Notes: a model not told the origin generated them from the letters alone. DNA of 64,000 bases from Janibacter sp. DB-40 (GCF_029510815.1 NZ_CP120360.1:2790001-2854000), one strand, 5' to 3'. Shown: positions 50,699 to 59,830, counted from the stretch's first letter. Made by a program: numbers and translations.

Positions 50699-52996
50699 AT
50701 GGCCCACGCCCTCTACCGGCTCGGGCGGCTCGCGCACCGGCGCTGGCCCGCCTTCCTCGTCGGCTGGCTCCTCGTCCTCGTCGCCATCGGCGGCGTCGCC
50801 ACGACGATCGCCAAGCCGATGTCCGATTCCTTCACGATCCCGGGGATCCCCTCCGAGCAGGCCATGGAGCTGCAGCAGGAGCTCTTCCCCGGCGCCGACG
50901 ACCCGCTCGAGACCCCCGCGGGCACCGTCGTCGTGGCTGCACCCGAGGACGAGCGCCTCTCCGACCCGGCCAACCGCAAGGCCGTGGAGGACCTGCTCAC
51001 CGCGCTGCGCGAGGTGCCGCAGGCGGGCGACCCGGAGCAGTTCGTCAATCCCGTCACCGCGGACCGGGGCGTGACCCAGCAGTACCTCGCGTCGGCGCAG
51101 GAGAACGGCACGCCCAAGGAGGTCGCCGAGGCCAACGCCGCGGTCGTCTCCCCGCTGTCCGAGGACGGGCGTGCCGGCCTGATCCAGTGGACCTTCGACG
51201 CGGACTCCGTCACCGACGTCGAGCCGGCCACCAAGGACGCCGTCCACGCGGCCGTCGAGGACGCCCGCGACGCCGGGCTCGAGGCCGCCGCCACCGGCTC
51301 CGGCATGCAGGGCATGCCGGAGATGGGCGTCACGAGCGAGCTCATCGGCATCGGCGTCGCGCTGCTGGTGCTCGTGCTGACCTTCGGCTCGCTCGTCGCC
51401 GCCGGCCTGCCGATCCTCACCGCACTCGTCGGTGTCGGCACCGGCGCGCTCGGCGTCCTCGGCGCGACCGCCTTCTTCGACCTGTCGACGACCACCCCGA
51501 TCCTGGCCACGATGCTCGGCCTCGCCGTCGGCATCGACTACGCGCTCTTCATCCTCTCCCGCTACCGCACCGAGCTGCGGGAGACGGGCGACCGCGAGCA
51601 CGCGATGGGCCTGGCCGTCGGCCGGGCCGGCTCGGCCGTCGTCTTCGCCGGCCTGACGGTGATCATCGCGCTCGCCGCGCTCGCCGTCGTCAACATCCCC
51701 TTCCTCACCGCCATGGGCCTGGCCGCCGCGGGTACCGTCCTCGTCGCCGTGCTCGTCGCCCTCACCCTGCTGCCGGCGATCCTCGGGGCGCTCGGCCGGC
51801 GCGCGTTCGCCGGGCAGATCCGCAAGGACCGGATCGTCGAGGAGGGCGCCACCACCGACAACGGCGGCACCCGCTGGGCCCGCGCCATCGGCGCCCGCCC
51901 GGTCCTGGCCGTGCTCGTCACGGTCCTCGCCCTCGGCGCCCTGGCCGTCCCGGCCAAGGACCTCAGCCTCGCGTTGCCGACCGACTCGACCGCCGCGGAG
52001 GGCACCTCCCAGCGCCAGGCGGGCGACCTCATCGCCGAGCACTTCGGCGAGGGCCAGGAGGCCCGCATGGCCGTCGTCGTCGACGCCCGTGAGGTCGAGG
52101 ACCCGCGCGCGGCCGGTGCCGCCTTCGGCGAGGTCGCGGCCGAGCTCGGTGCGCTCGACGGCGTGGCCAACGCCCAGGTCGTCGGTGTCAACGAGTCCGG
52201 GCAGGGTGGCCAGGTGCTCGTCACCCCCACCACCTCGGCGAGCGACCCCGCCACCGAGGAGCTGCTGCACGAGGTGCGCGACCGGGTCCCGCAGCTCGAG
52301 GAGGCGACCGGCACGACGATCGGCGTCACCGGCCTCAACGCGATCCAGGTGGACGTCTCGGAGAAGCTCCAGGACGCGCTCGTCCCCTACCTCGCGGTCG
52401 TCGTCGGGCTGGCCTTCGTGCTGCTGATGCTCGTCTTCCGCTCGGTCCTCGTGCCGCTCACCGCGACGCTCGGCTTCGTCCTGTCGACGATGGCGACGCT
52501 CGGGGCGACCGTGCTCGTCTTCCAGGAGGGCCTCTTCGGCCTCGTCGACGGGGCCCCGCTGATCAGCTTCCTGCCGATCCTGATGATCGGGATCGTCTTC
52601 GGCCTGGCGATGGACTACCAGGTCTTCCTCGTCACGCGGATGCGGGAGGCGTACGTCCACGGGGAGAGCGCCCACGAGGCGGTCGTCGACGGATTCCGCC
52701 ACGGGGCCCGGGTCGTCACGGCGGCCGCGGTGATCATGATCTCCGTCTTCGCCGCCTTCGTGCTGCAGCCGGACAACCTCATCAAGTCGATGGGCTTCGC
52801 ACTGGCGACCGCCGTCCTGCTCGACGCCTTCGTCGTGCGGATGGCGCTCATCCCGGCGCTGATGTACCTGCTCGGTGACCGCGCCTGGGCGATGCCGCGC
52901 TGGCTCGACCGCCTGCTGCCCAACGTCGACGTCGAGGGCGAGGCGCTCACCCGGCGCACCGCCGCGGCACCGGCCGAGGAGAGGGTCCCGGTCTAG
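50699..52996 (+). CDS. MmpL/RND-type exporter
   Basis: A 765-residue membrane protein with twelve predicted helices in two repeats, each with a large extracytoplasmic loop (about residues 35-205 and 415-560). Typical segments are ATMLGLAVGIDYALFILSRY (about 267-286; proton-relay Asp-Tyr) and GIVFGLAMDYQVFLVTRMRE in the second repeat, the paired DY motifs of MMPL transporters. Members export lipids, siderophores or toxic compounds using the proton gradient. ATG 50699. It follows the TetR gene, which likely controls it. C-terminus is short, with no cytoplasmic domain. Confidence 0.9.
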   Translation: MAHALYRLGRLAHRRWPAFLVGWLLVLVAIGGVATTIAKPMSDSFTIPGIPSEQAMELQQELFPGADDPLETPAGTVVVAAPEDERLSDPANRKAVEDLLTALREVPQAGDPEQFVNPVTADRGVTQQYLASAQENGTPKEVAEANAAVVSPLSEDGRAGLIQWTFDADSVTDVEPATKDAVHAAVEDARDAGLEAAATGSGMQGMPEMGVTSELIGIGVALLVLVLTFGSLVAAGLPILTALVGVGTGALGVLGATAFFDLSTTTPILATMLGLAVGIDYALFILSRYRTELRETGDREHAMGLAVGRAGSAVVFAGLTVIIALAALAVVNIPFLTAMGLAAAGTVLVAVLVALTLLPAILGALGRRAFAGQIRKDRIVEEGATTDNGGTRWARAIGARPVLAVLVTVLALGALAVPAKDLSLALPTDSTAAEGTSQRQAGDLIAEHFGEGQEARMAVVVDAREVEDPRAAGAAFGEVAAELGALDGVANAQVVGVNESGQGGQVLVTPTTSASDPATEELLHEVRDRVPQLEEATGTTIGVTGLNAIQVDVSEKLQDALVPYLAVVVGLAFVLLMLVFRSVLVPLTATLGFVLSTMATLGATVLVFQEGLFGLVDGAPLISFLPILMIGIVFGLAMDYQVFLVTRMREAYVHGESAHEAVVDGFRHGARVVTAAAVIMISVFAAFVLQPDNLIKSMGFALATAVLLDAFVVRMALIPALMYLLGDRAWAMPRWLDRLLPNVDVEGEALTRRTAAAPAEERVPV

Positions 52997-53007
52997 CCCC
53001 TCCCTGT

Positions 53008-53041
53008 CGCCCCTCGCCGCGGGACCCGCAGGTGAGGGGCG
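53008..53041. terminator. Candidate terminator after the MmpL gene
   Basis: CGCCCCTC (53008-53015) pairs with GAGGGGCG (53034-53041), and an inner GCGGG/CCCGC stem extends the fold. It begins 12 bp after the stop. No T-tract. Confidence 0.5.
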
Positions 53042-53118
53042 AAGGGGGACCCGGTACCGGCTGCGACATGGATACGATCGGACGGAGGACCACGGAGGTG
53101 TCAAGAGGGGGTGAGGCG

Positions 53119-54156
53119 GTGCGCCGCACGCGTGTCGCGATCATGGGGGCCGGCAGCATCGGCTGCCATCTCGGGGGCTGGCTCGCCTCGTCCAGTGACG
53201 TCACTCTCATCGGCCGCGCCCCGATCATCGACGCCATCGAGCAGCAGGGGGTGACGGTCAGCGACCTCAAGGGCCGCAGCCGCACCGTCCCGCCCGAGCG
53301 CCTCACCCTGGCGACCGAGGCCAGCGCCGTCGTCGACACCGACTACGTGCTGATGACGACCAAGAGCAGCGGCACCGTCCACGCCACCCGGCAGATCGCG
53401 CCGTACCTCGACCACGACTCGGTGGTCGTCTCCTTCCAGAACGGGCTGCGCGCCGCCTCGATGATCGACGAGGCTCTCGGCTCGGCCTTCCCCAGCCGAG
53501 CCTCCCGACCGCTCGCGCTGTCGGGGATGGTCCCCTTCAACGTCGTGCGCGTCGGCGAGACCCACTGGGCGCAGACGGTCAGCGGGCGGATGAAGGTCAA
53601 GGACCACCCACGCGTCGACCCCTTCATCCGGGCGGCCCACGGCGCCGGGCTGCAGATCGAGGTCGAGCCGGACATGCGCGGCGTCCTCTTCGGCAAGCTC
53701 CTGCTCAACCTCAACAACGCCGTCAACGCCCTCACCGGTGAGCCGCTGGCCGTCCAGCTGCGCGACCGCGACTGCCGCACCGTGCTCGCCGCCTGCCAGG
53801 AGGAGGCCCTCTTCCTCGCCAAGCGCCTCGGCGTGAGCCCGGCGGGGACGACACCTCTGCCACCGGTCCTCGTGCCCACGCTGCTGCGCGCCCCGGACCC
53901 GGTCTTCGCCGGGCTCTCACGCGCCTCCCTCAAGGTCGCGCCGGAGGCCCGCTCGTCGATGGCCGACGACCTGGCCGCGGGTCGCCCCACCGAGATCGAC
54001 GAGATGCAGGGCGCGGTCGTCGCGCTGGCCGAGACCCACGGCACCACCGCCCCGGTGTGCGCCCGGGTCGTCGACCTCGTCCGCGAGGCGGAGGCGGCCG
54101 GCCCCGACCGCCGCCGCTGGACCGGCGCGCAGCTGCGCCGCGCCGTCGGCGTGTAA
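53119..54156 (+). CDS. Ketopantoate reductase-like oxidoreductase (PanE family)
   Basis: A 345-residue protein. The Rossmann start VAIMGAGSIGCHLGGWLA (residues 6-23) binds NADPH, and VLFGKLLLNLNNAVNALTGEP holds the catalytic lysine and the Asn pair of 2-dehydropantoate 2-reductases. The C-terminal domain ends with RPTEIDEMQGAVVALAETHG, as in PanE. It may reduce ketopantoate to pantoate for CoA synthesis; actinobacteria often have several homologues with other substrates. GTG 53119 was chosen for the GAGGGGGTGAGG just upstream; ATG 53068 is in frame. Confidence 0.8.
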   Translation: MRRTRVAIMGAGSIGCHLGGWLASSSDVTLIGRAPIIDAIEQQGVTVSDLKGRSRTVPPERLTLATEASAVVDTDYVLMTTKSSGTVHATRQIAPYLDHDSVVVSFQNGLRAASMIDEALGSAFPSRASRPLALSGMVPFNVVRVGETHWAQTVSGRMKVKDHPRVDPFIRAAHGAGLQIEVEPDMRGVLFGKLLLNLNNAVNALTGEPLAVQLRDRDCRTVLAACQEEALFLAKRLGVSPAGTTPLPPVLVPTLLRAPDPVFAGLSRASLKVAPEARSSMADDLAAGRPTEIDEMQGAVVALAETHGTTAPVCARVVDLVREAEAAGPDRRRWTGAQLRRAVGV

Positions 54157-54179
54157 GCGGCCCCGGACACGGCCGGGTG

Positions 54180-54217
54180 GATGTATCGGCGAGCGCTGGG
54201 CGACGCGCGGATACATC
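54180..54217. promoter_or_regulatory. GATGTATC inverted repeat upstream of the phosphatase gene
   Basis: GATGTATC (54180-54187) and GATACATC (54210-54217) are exact complements separated by 22 bp, 58-95 bp before the start of the phosphatase gene. It is AT-rich for this region, and may be an operator. No regulator is adjacent. Confidence 0.4.
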
Positions 54218-54274
54218 GACCGAGGAGACGACCTCCGATTGGTCCTCCCCGGGCTCGTGGGCGACGATGTCCGT

Positions 54275-54778
54275 ATGACGTATCGGATCACGGTGGTGTG
54301 CACGGGCAACATCTGCCGCTCGCCGATGGCCGAATTCGTGCTGCGGGAGCGCTTCGAGGAGGCCGGTCTGTCCGACCGGGTCGCCATCGACTCGGCCGGG
54401 ACGACCTCGTGGGAGGAGGGCAACCCGGCCGACCCGCGCACGATCGACGCGCTGGAGCGGCACGGGCACACCGGTGACTACTCGGGCCACCGCGCTCGCG
54501 TCTTCGACCGGCGCTCCTTCACCGATGTCGACCTCGTCCTGGCCGCCGACCACGAGCACTACTCGGTGCTGCGCCGGCTCGCGGCCGTGCCCGATGCGCA
54601 GTCGAAGATCCGGATGATCCGGTCCTTCGACCCCAGCGGGCCCAAGGGGGACGCCCTGGCGATCGACGACCCGTGGTACGGCGACGACGCCTCCTTCGAC
54701 CGCACCTACGCCGAGGTCGTCGCGGCCGCCGACGGCATCGTCGACTTCGTCCGTGAGCAGCTCGCGTCGCGCGAGTGA
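54275..54778 (+). CDS. Low-molecular-weight protein tyrosine phosphatase
   Basis: A 167-residue enzyme. The active-site loop VCTGNICRSPMAEF (residues 7-20) has the nucleophile Cys and Arg in CX5R, and DPWYGDDASFD (about 130-140) is the general-acid loop. Such phosphatases control tyrosine phosphorylation in glycan export in many bacteria. Here it is 30 kb from the glycan island and beside PanE, so a link is not shown. ATG 54275; a GTG 36 bp upstream is in frame but precedes the family's normal N-terminus. Confidence 0.9.
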   Translation: MTYRITVVCTGNICRSPMAEFVLRERFEEAGLSDRVAIDSAGTTSWEEGNPADPRTIDALERHGHTGDYSGHRARVFDRRSFTDVDLVLAADHEHYSVLRRLAAVPDAQSKIRMIRSFDPSGPKGDALAIDDPWYGDDASFDRTYAEVVAAADGIVDFVREQLASRE

Positions 54779-54853
54779 GTCCCCGCGCGCACGACGCGCC
54801 ACGTCCAGCGGGCTCCCAGTCCGGTGTCAGACAGGGCGGGTACCCTCCGTCGC

Positions 54854-55516
54854 ATGCCACGACGCCGGTTCACCACTGCCGCAAGCGCGCTGATCGCGTC
54901 CGCGGCACTGGTCGTCTCCGCCTGCGGCGGTGACGCCAACGGCGGTCCCTCGTCGAGCTCCCCCTCCGAGACCAGCTCTGGACCGTCGACCAGCAGCTCG
55001 ACCTCCTCGTCGCCGACCTCGCCCACCCCGACCGACCCGCCGACGCCCGACCCCTACGCGATCAACTGCAAGCTCCTCCCGCAGAAGGTCGTCGACGAGT
55101 GGACGACCGACGGCGAGCCCGCGACGGTCGAGGCCACGGAGGACGGCTGCCGCGTCGTCAGCTCCAGCCCCGAGGGGGCCCTGATGGTCCAGTGGCGCTA
55201 CCTCGACGTGCCCGCGTCCTCCGGCGACCAGGGCCTGGTGCAGGACGTGAGCGAGTCGAGCGAGGCGGTCGAGATCGAGGAGGGCGTGACCGCCGTGCGC
55301 AGCGACACCGACGTCGACCCGACCCGCAAGACGCGGCTCTACGTCACCTTCGACAACGGCCGCACCCTCTACGCCGAGGCGACGGCGACCCTCGACCGGC
55401 CGCGGACCATGCCGGAGCTGCACCGCATGACGAGCCGGGTCGTCAAGACCTACGCCGACCAGCCGCCGCTGCCCACCCCGCCGGTCGACCCGGAGTCCTC
55501 CTCGACCTCGAGCTGA
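54854..55516 (+). CDS. Secreted lipoprotein, DUF3558-like
   Basis: A 220-residue protein. The signal peptide ends with the lipobox VVSAC (Cys about 25), then a Ser/Thr/Pro linker (about 35-65) and a compact domain with a paired-cysteine pattern (INCKLLP, EDGCRVVSS), resembling actinobacterial lipoproteins annotated DUF3558. No enzymatic motif. The ATG at 54854 is preceded by TACCCT at 7 bases and has no ribosome-binding site, which fits a leaderless transcript. It ends 66 bp before purB. Confidence 0.68.
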   Translation: MPRRRFTTAASALIASAALVVSACGGDANGGPSSSSPSETSSGPSTSSSTSSSPTSPTPTDPPTPDPYAINCKLLPQKVVDEWTTDGEPATVEATEDGCRVVSSSPEGALMVQWRYLDVPASSGDQGLVQDVSESSEAVEIEEGVTAVRSDTDVDPTRKTRLYVTFDNGRTLYAEATATLDRPRTMPELHRMTSRVVKTYADQPPLPTPPVDPESSSTSS

Positions 55517-55582
55517 CGATCTCGACGGGCGCCGCGTCCGACCGGGGCAGGGGCCCCCTTCGCCTGATGGGAAGATGTGCGC

Positions 55583-57004
55583 ATGCAGAGCCTCGCTGAC
55601 GCCACTCCCCAGATCGCCCTCGGTGCGCTCGACGGCCGCTACCGACCCGCCGTCGCCCCGCTCATCGACCACCTGAGCGAGCCGGCGCTGAACCGGATGC
55701 GCGTGCACGTCGAGGTCGAGTGGCTGATCCACCTGACGGCCCACCAGGTCGTGCCGGGCGTGCGCGCCCTGACCGAGGACGAGCAGGCCGCGCTGCGGCA
55801 GGTGGTCGAGGACTTCGGCCCCGAGGACATCGCCGAGATGGCCGCGACGGAGAAGGTCACGCAGCACGACGTCAAGGCCGTCGAGTACTTCCTCAAGCAG
55901 CGCCTCTCCCGGATCGCGCCGGACGCGCAGGACAGCGGTCTGGCCGAGCTGATCCACTTCTGCTGCACCAGCGAGGACATCAACAACCTCTCCTACGCCC
56001 TCATGGTCCAGGGGGCCGTGACGCAGGTGTGGCTGCCCCGCGCCGAAGGACTCGTCGACGCGCTGGCCGGGATGGCCGACCAGCTGCGCGAGGTGCCGCT
56101 GCTCGCCCACACCCACGGGCAGCCGGCGACGCCGACGACGATGGGCAAGGAACTGGCCGTGCTGGCGCACCGCCTGCAGCGCCAGCTGCGCCGCATCCGC
56201 GGAGCCGAGTACCTCGGCAAGCTCAACGGCGCGACCGGCACCTACGGCGCGCACCTCGCGGCCGTCCCGGACGCGGACTGGCCGCAGATCTCGCGCGCCT
56301 TCGTCACGCACCTGGGCCTGACGTGGAACCCGCTGACCACGCAGATCGAGTCGCACGACTGGCAGGCCGAGGTCTACGCCGACATCGCCCGCTTCAACCG
56401 CGTGCTGCACAACCTCTGCACCGACATGTGGAGCTACATCTCGCTGGGCTACTTCGCCCAGGTGCGCGGGCAGGGCACCGTCGGCTCGAGCACGATGCCG
56501 CACAAGGTCAACCCGATCCGCTTCGAGAACGCCGAGGCCAACCTCGAGGTGAGCAACGCCCTGCTCGACGTGCTCGCGACAACGCTCGTGCAGTCGCGCC
56601 TGCAGCGCGACCTCACCGACAGCTCGATGCAGCGCAACATCGGCACCGCCCTGGGCCACTCGCTGCTCGCCCTGGACAACGCCAGCCGCGGGCTCGCCGG
56701 CCTGGACGCCGTGCCCGAGGCGATGGCCGCCGACCTCGACGCCAACTGGGAGGTGCTCGGCGAGCCGATCCAGTCGGTGATGCGGGCGCTCGCAGCCCAG
56801 GGGGTCGAGGGCATGGACGAGCCCTACGAGCGGCTGAAGGAACTCACTCGCGGTCGACGCATCGGGCAGCCGGATCTCGTGGAGTTCGTCCGCGGCCTCG
56901 GGCTGCCGGCCGACGTGGAGGAGCGGCTCGCGGCGCTGACCCCGCAGACCTACATCGGCCTGGCGCCGAGCCTCGTCGACATCGTCCAGGAGGACGACGC
57001 GTGA
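55583..57004 (+). CDS. purB: Adenylosuccinate lyase
   Basis: A 473-residue fumarase/aspartase-superfamily enzyme. The signature GSSTMPHKVNPIRFENAE (about residues 302-319) and the upstream TSEDINNLSYAL and HTHGQPATPTTMGKEL segments are complete. It cleaves SAICAR in purine synthesis and adenylosuccinate in AMP synthesis. Size and motifs match the PurB subgroup that is longer at the N-terminus. ATG 55583; a GTG at 55577 is in frame. Its TGA overlaps the GTG of bioY (GTGA), so a purine gene and a vitamin transporter are translated together. Confidence 0.95.
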   Translation: MQSLADATPQIALGALDGRYRPAVAPLIDHLSEPALNRMRVHVEVEWLIHLTAHQVVPGVRALTEDEQAALRQVVEDFGPEDIAEMAATEKVTQHDVKAVEYFLKQRLSRIAPDAQDSGLAELIHFCCTSEDINNLSYALMVQGAVTQVWLPRAEGLVDALAGMADQLREVPLLAHTHGQPATPTTMGKELAVLAHRLQRQLRRIRGAEYLGKLNGATGTYGAHLAAVPDADWPQISRAFVTHLGLTWNPLTTQIESHDWQAEVYADIARFNRVLHNLCTDMWSYISLGYFAQVRGQGTVGSSTMPHKVNPIRFENAEANLEVSNALLDVLATTLVQSRLQRDLTDSSMQRNIGTALGHSLLALDNASRGLAGLDAVPEAMAADLDANWEVLGEPIQSVMRALAAQGVEGMDEPYERLKELTRGRRIGQPDLVEFVRGLGLPADVEERLAALTPQTYIGLAPSLVDIVQEDDA

Positions 57005-57573
57005 GCGCCGCACCGCAGACCCACAGCGACTCCGCCGTCAAGGAGATCGCCTACGTCGCGGTCTTCGCGGCGCTCATCGTCGCGCTGACCCTCTTCCCCG
57101 CGATCGACATCGGTCCGGTGCCGATCACGCTGCAGACCTTCGCCGTCGCGCTCGCCGCGATGGTCCTCGGTGCACGCCGCGGCGCGCTGACCGTGCTGAC
57201 CTACCTGGCGCTCATCGCGATCGGCCTGCCCGTCGCCGCGGGCTACGTCGGTGGGCTCGGGGTCTTCGCCGGGCCCACCGGCGGCTTCCTCGTCGGATTC
57301 GTCCCGACGGCGCTCGTCGTCGGGGCCCTCGCGACGTGGGCCGTGCGCCGCGAGGTCTCGGTGCTGCGGCTCGTGCTCGCCGGCATCGCCGGCATGCCCG
57401 TGCTCTACGTCATCGGCACCGCGTGGCTGATGACCGTCACCGGGATGGGTCTCGGCGCGGCGCTGGGCGCGGCCGTGCTGCCCTTCCTCATCGGTGACGT
57501 GGTCAAGAACGTCCTCGCGGCGATCGTCGCCGCGGGTGCCCTGCGCGCGCTGCCCGACCTGCGTCGCCGCTGA
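57001..57573 (+). CDS. bioY: Biotin transporter substrate-binding subunit BioY
   Basis: A 190-residue S-component of an ECF transporter with six hydrophobic segments. The BioY mark GVFAGPTGGFLVGFVPTAL (about residues 86-104) and VPITLQTFAVALAAMVLG (about 40-57) are clear. It binds biotin at the membrane. GTG 57001 overlaps the purB stop. The ATPase BioM and the transmembrane BioN follow at once, completing the three-part BioMNY transporter. Confidence 0.93.
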   Translation: MSAAPQTHSDSAVKEIAYVAVFAALIVALTLFPAIDIGPVPITLQTFAVALAAMVLGARRGALTVLTYLALIAIGLPVAAGYVGGLGVFAGPTGGFLVGFVPTALVVGALATWAVRREVSVLRLVLAGIAGMPVLYVIGTAWLMTVTGMGLGAALGAAVLPFLIGDVVKNVLAAIVAAGALRALPDLRRR

Positions 57574-57598
57574 GCCGGGTCGAGCCGATCCTGCGCCG

Positions 57599-58270
57599 AT
57601 GAGCATCCGATTCGAGGAGGTCCACCTCGACCTCGGGGACCGCACGGTCCTGCGCGGGATCGACGCGGAGCTGACCGAGCGACGCGTCGGCATCATCGGC
57701 GCCAACGGCTCGGGCAAGTCCAGCCTCGCCCGCACGATCAACGCGCTCGTGCGGCCGACCCGTGGTCGGGTGCTCCTCTCGGGTCGGGACGTCGCTGAGG
57801 ACCCGAAGGGGGCCCGCCGCACCGTGGGTTTCCTCTTCCCCGACGCGACCTCGCAGATCGTCATGCCCACGGTGCGTGAGGACCTCGCGTTCTCGGTGCG
57901 GGGACTGCCCCGCGCCGAGCGCGAGGCGAAGGTCGAGGCGGCGCTGGTCGCCTCGGGTCTGGCCGACCACGCCGACCACCCCTGCCACCTGCTCTCCTCG
58001 GGCCAGCAGCAGCAGCTCGCGCTGGCCGCGGTGCTGCTCGTCGACCCGGAGATCATCGTGGCCGACGAGCCGACGACCCTGCTCGACCTGCGCAACCAGC
58101 GCGCGGCCCGGGAGCGCTTCGCCGCGCTGCGCCAACAGTTCGTGCTCGTCACCCACCACCTGGAGCTGCTCGAGGACTTCGACCGGGTGCTGCTCATCGC
58201 CGACGGGGTGATCGCTGCGGACGGGGCACCGGCCGAGGTGATCGAGCACTACGAGCGGATGATGGCGTGA
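57599..58270 (+). CDS. bioM: Biotin ECF transporter ATPase BioM
   Basis: A 223-residue ABC ATPase. Walker A is IGANGSGKSS (residues 35-44); Walker B is IIVADEPTTLLD, with H-loop VTHHLE. The signature reads LLSSGQQQQLALA, with Ser-Ser-Gly-Gln in place of Ser-Gly-Gly-Gln. It drives BioN and BioY. ATG 57599 begins MSIRFEEVHLDLG, 26 bp after the bioY stop. Its last bases overlap the bioN GTG (GTGA). Slightly shorter than average for the family. Confidence 0.92.
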   Translation: MSIRFEEVHLDLGDRTVLRGIDAELTERRVGIIGANGSGKSSLARTINALVRPTRGRVLLSGRDVAEDPKGARRTVGFLFPDATSQIVMPTVREDLAFSVRGLPRAEREAKVEAALVASGLADHADHPCHLLSSGQQQQLALAAVLLVDPEIIVADEPTTLLDLRNQRAARERFAALRQQFVLVTHHLELLEDFDRVLLIADGVIAADGAPAEVIEHYERMMA

Positions 58271-58887
58271 ACCTCGTCGGGGTCTACCGCTCCGGCGACT
58301 CGTGGGCGCACCGGCTGCCTGCGGGGGTGAAGATCCTCGCGCTCGTGCTCCTCACGATCGGGGCGCTGCTGATCTCCTCACCGTGGGTCGCGCTCGGCCT
58401 GCTCGCGACGTCGCTGGTCGCCCTGCTGTCGACCGGGGTGCGGCTGCGCATGCTCTCCAAGCCGCTGCGCTTCGTCGGCATCGCCGCGGTCGTGCTGGCC
58501 GCGATCATGTGGTGGCAGCAGGGCCCGGGCGCCGCGGCCGTGACCGTCGGGCGCCTGCTCTCCCTCGTGCTGCTCGCATGGACGGTCTCGCTGACCACCC
58601 GGGTGAGCGAGATGCTGGCCACCCTGCAGCGCGGTCTCTCCCCGCTGCGACGGGTCGGTGTCAACACCGAGGTCATCGGGATGACCATCGCCCTGGCCGT
58701 GCGCAGCGTGCCGCTGCTCATGGCGACCGTCGAGACCGCACAGCAGGCGCGACGGGCCCGTGGGCGCGGGTGGTCGATCACCGCGCTCGGGGTTCCTGTC
58801 GTCGTGCGGTCGGCGCGGGTCGCGGAGGAGCTGGGTGATGCGCTCATCGCGCGGGGGTACGACCCGGGCGAGCGGCCGGAGAGCTGA
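58267..58887 (+). CDS. bioN: ECF transporter transmembrane protein BioN
   Basis: A 206-residue EcfT protein with about five helices and the two coupling Ala-Arg-Gly motifs, AQQARRARGRGW (about 158-169) and ALIARGYDPG (about 193-202), that contact the ATPase. It links BioY to BioM. GTG 58267 overlaps the bioM stop. Last gene of the purB-bioYMN unit; it converges on tadC 56 bp downstream. Confidence 0.92.
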   Translation: MNLVGVYRSGDSWAHRLPAGVKILALVLLTIGALLISSPWVALGLLATSLVALLSTGVRLRMLSKPLRFVGIAAVVLAAIMWWQQGPGAAAVTVGRLLSLVLLAWTVSLTTRVSEMLATLQRGLSPLRRVGVNTEVIGMTIALAVRSVPLLMATVETAQQARRARGRGWSITALGVPVVVRSARVAEELGDALIARGYDPGERPES

Positions 58888-58942
58888 CCGGCCAGCCCTC
58901 GGCCCAGCGGAGAGCCGGTGGACCCTTCCGCCAAGAGGCGCG

Positions 58943-59830
58943 TCAGCTGAAGGCGGTCATCATCTTCAACGCGACCGGACCCAGCAGCACGATGAAGAGC
59001 ACCGGCAGGATGCACAGCATCAGCGGGAAGATCACCTTGACCGGGATCTGCATGGCCTTCTCCTCCGCACGCTGGCGCCGTTTCATCCGCATCTCGGCTG
59101 CCTGCGTGCGCAGCACGTCGACCACGGCGACACCGTAGGCGTCGGCCTGGATGATCGAGCGGACGAAGCGGCGCAGGTCGGGTACATCGGTCCGCTGGGC
59201 GAGCGCGTCATAGGCGTCCCGGCGGGACTGGCCGAGCTGGATGTCCTGCAGGGTGCGCACCAGCTCCTCGGCCAGGGGTCCGTCCCCGTTCTTCCCGGCC
59301 CGTGCCATGGCGGAGTCGAAGCCCAGTCCGGCCTCGACGGCGATCATCATCTGGTCCAGGGTGTCGGCCAACGACAGGGTGATCTCCTCGCGTCGTTCCA
59401 GTCCGCGGCTGTACAGCAGCAGCTCGGGCACGAAGTAGCACACCAGCGTGACCGTGAGCCCCAGCACGATCAGCAGCGGCTTGCTGGTCAGGAGCAGGGT
59501 GACGAGCACGCCGAAGACCGGGAGCACCGTCTTGACGACGAGGAGCCTCTCGAGCTGCCAGGCCGCCGGGCGCCCCGCCCGCCCGTGGAGCAGGTCCAAC
59601 CGCCTGACGACCCCTGCCGGAGTGAGTCGGCGGGCGAGCACGGGAAGGGCAGCGGCGGCGGGCTCTCGTGCCCCGTCGTCCTCTCCACCGGCACCGGTGC
59701 TGGGGAGGCCGCGATGGAGATTGGTCACGACGCGCCGGCGCGTCACGTCCGGGCCGGCCACCACCGCCCAGACGAGCACGCCCAGGCAGAGGCCGGTGGC
59801 GACGGCGGTCAGCAGGATCATCGGCGGCAC
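58943..59830 (-). CDS. tadC: Tad secretion inner-membrane protein TadC
   Basis: A 295-residue type II secretion F-domain protein. A helix at 5-25, paired helices near 98-135 (LLVVKTVLPVFGVLVTLLLT), the F-domain core (SLADTLDQMMIAVEAGLGFDSA, about 152-173) and a C-terminal helix (IFPLMLCILPVLFIVLLG). With TadB it forms the platform for pilus or secretion assembly. GTG 59830 follows AGGAGG by 6 bases. Last gene of the minus-strand tad run in this window. Confidence 0.9.
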   Translation of the reverse strand: MPPMILLTAVATGLCLGVLVWAVVAGPDVTRRRVVTNLHRGLPSTGAGGEDDGAREPAAAALPVLARRLTPAGVVRRLDLLHGRAGRPAAWQLERLLVVKTVLPVFGVLVTLLLTSKPLLIVLGLTVTLVCYFVPELLLYSRGLERREEITLSLADTLDQMMIAVEAGLGFDSAMARAGKNGDGPLAEELVRTLQDIQLGQSRRDAYDALAQRTDVPDLRRFVRSIIQADAYGVAVVDVLRTQAAEMRMKRRQRAEEKAMQIPVKVIFPLMLCILPVLFIVLLGPVALKMMTAFS

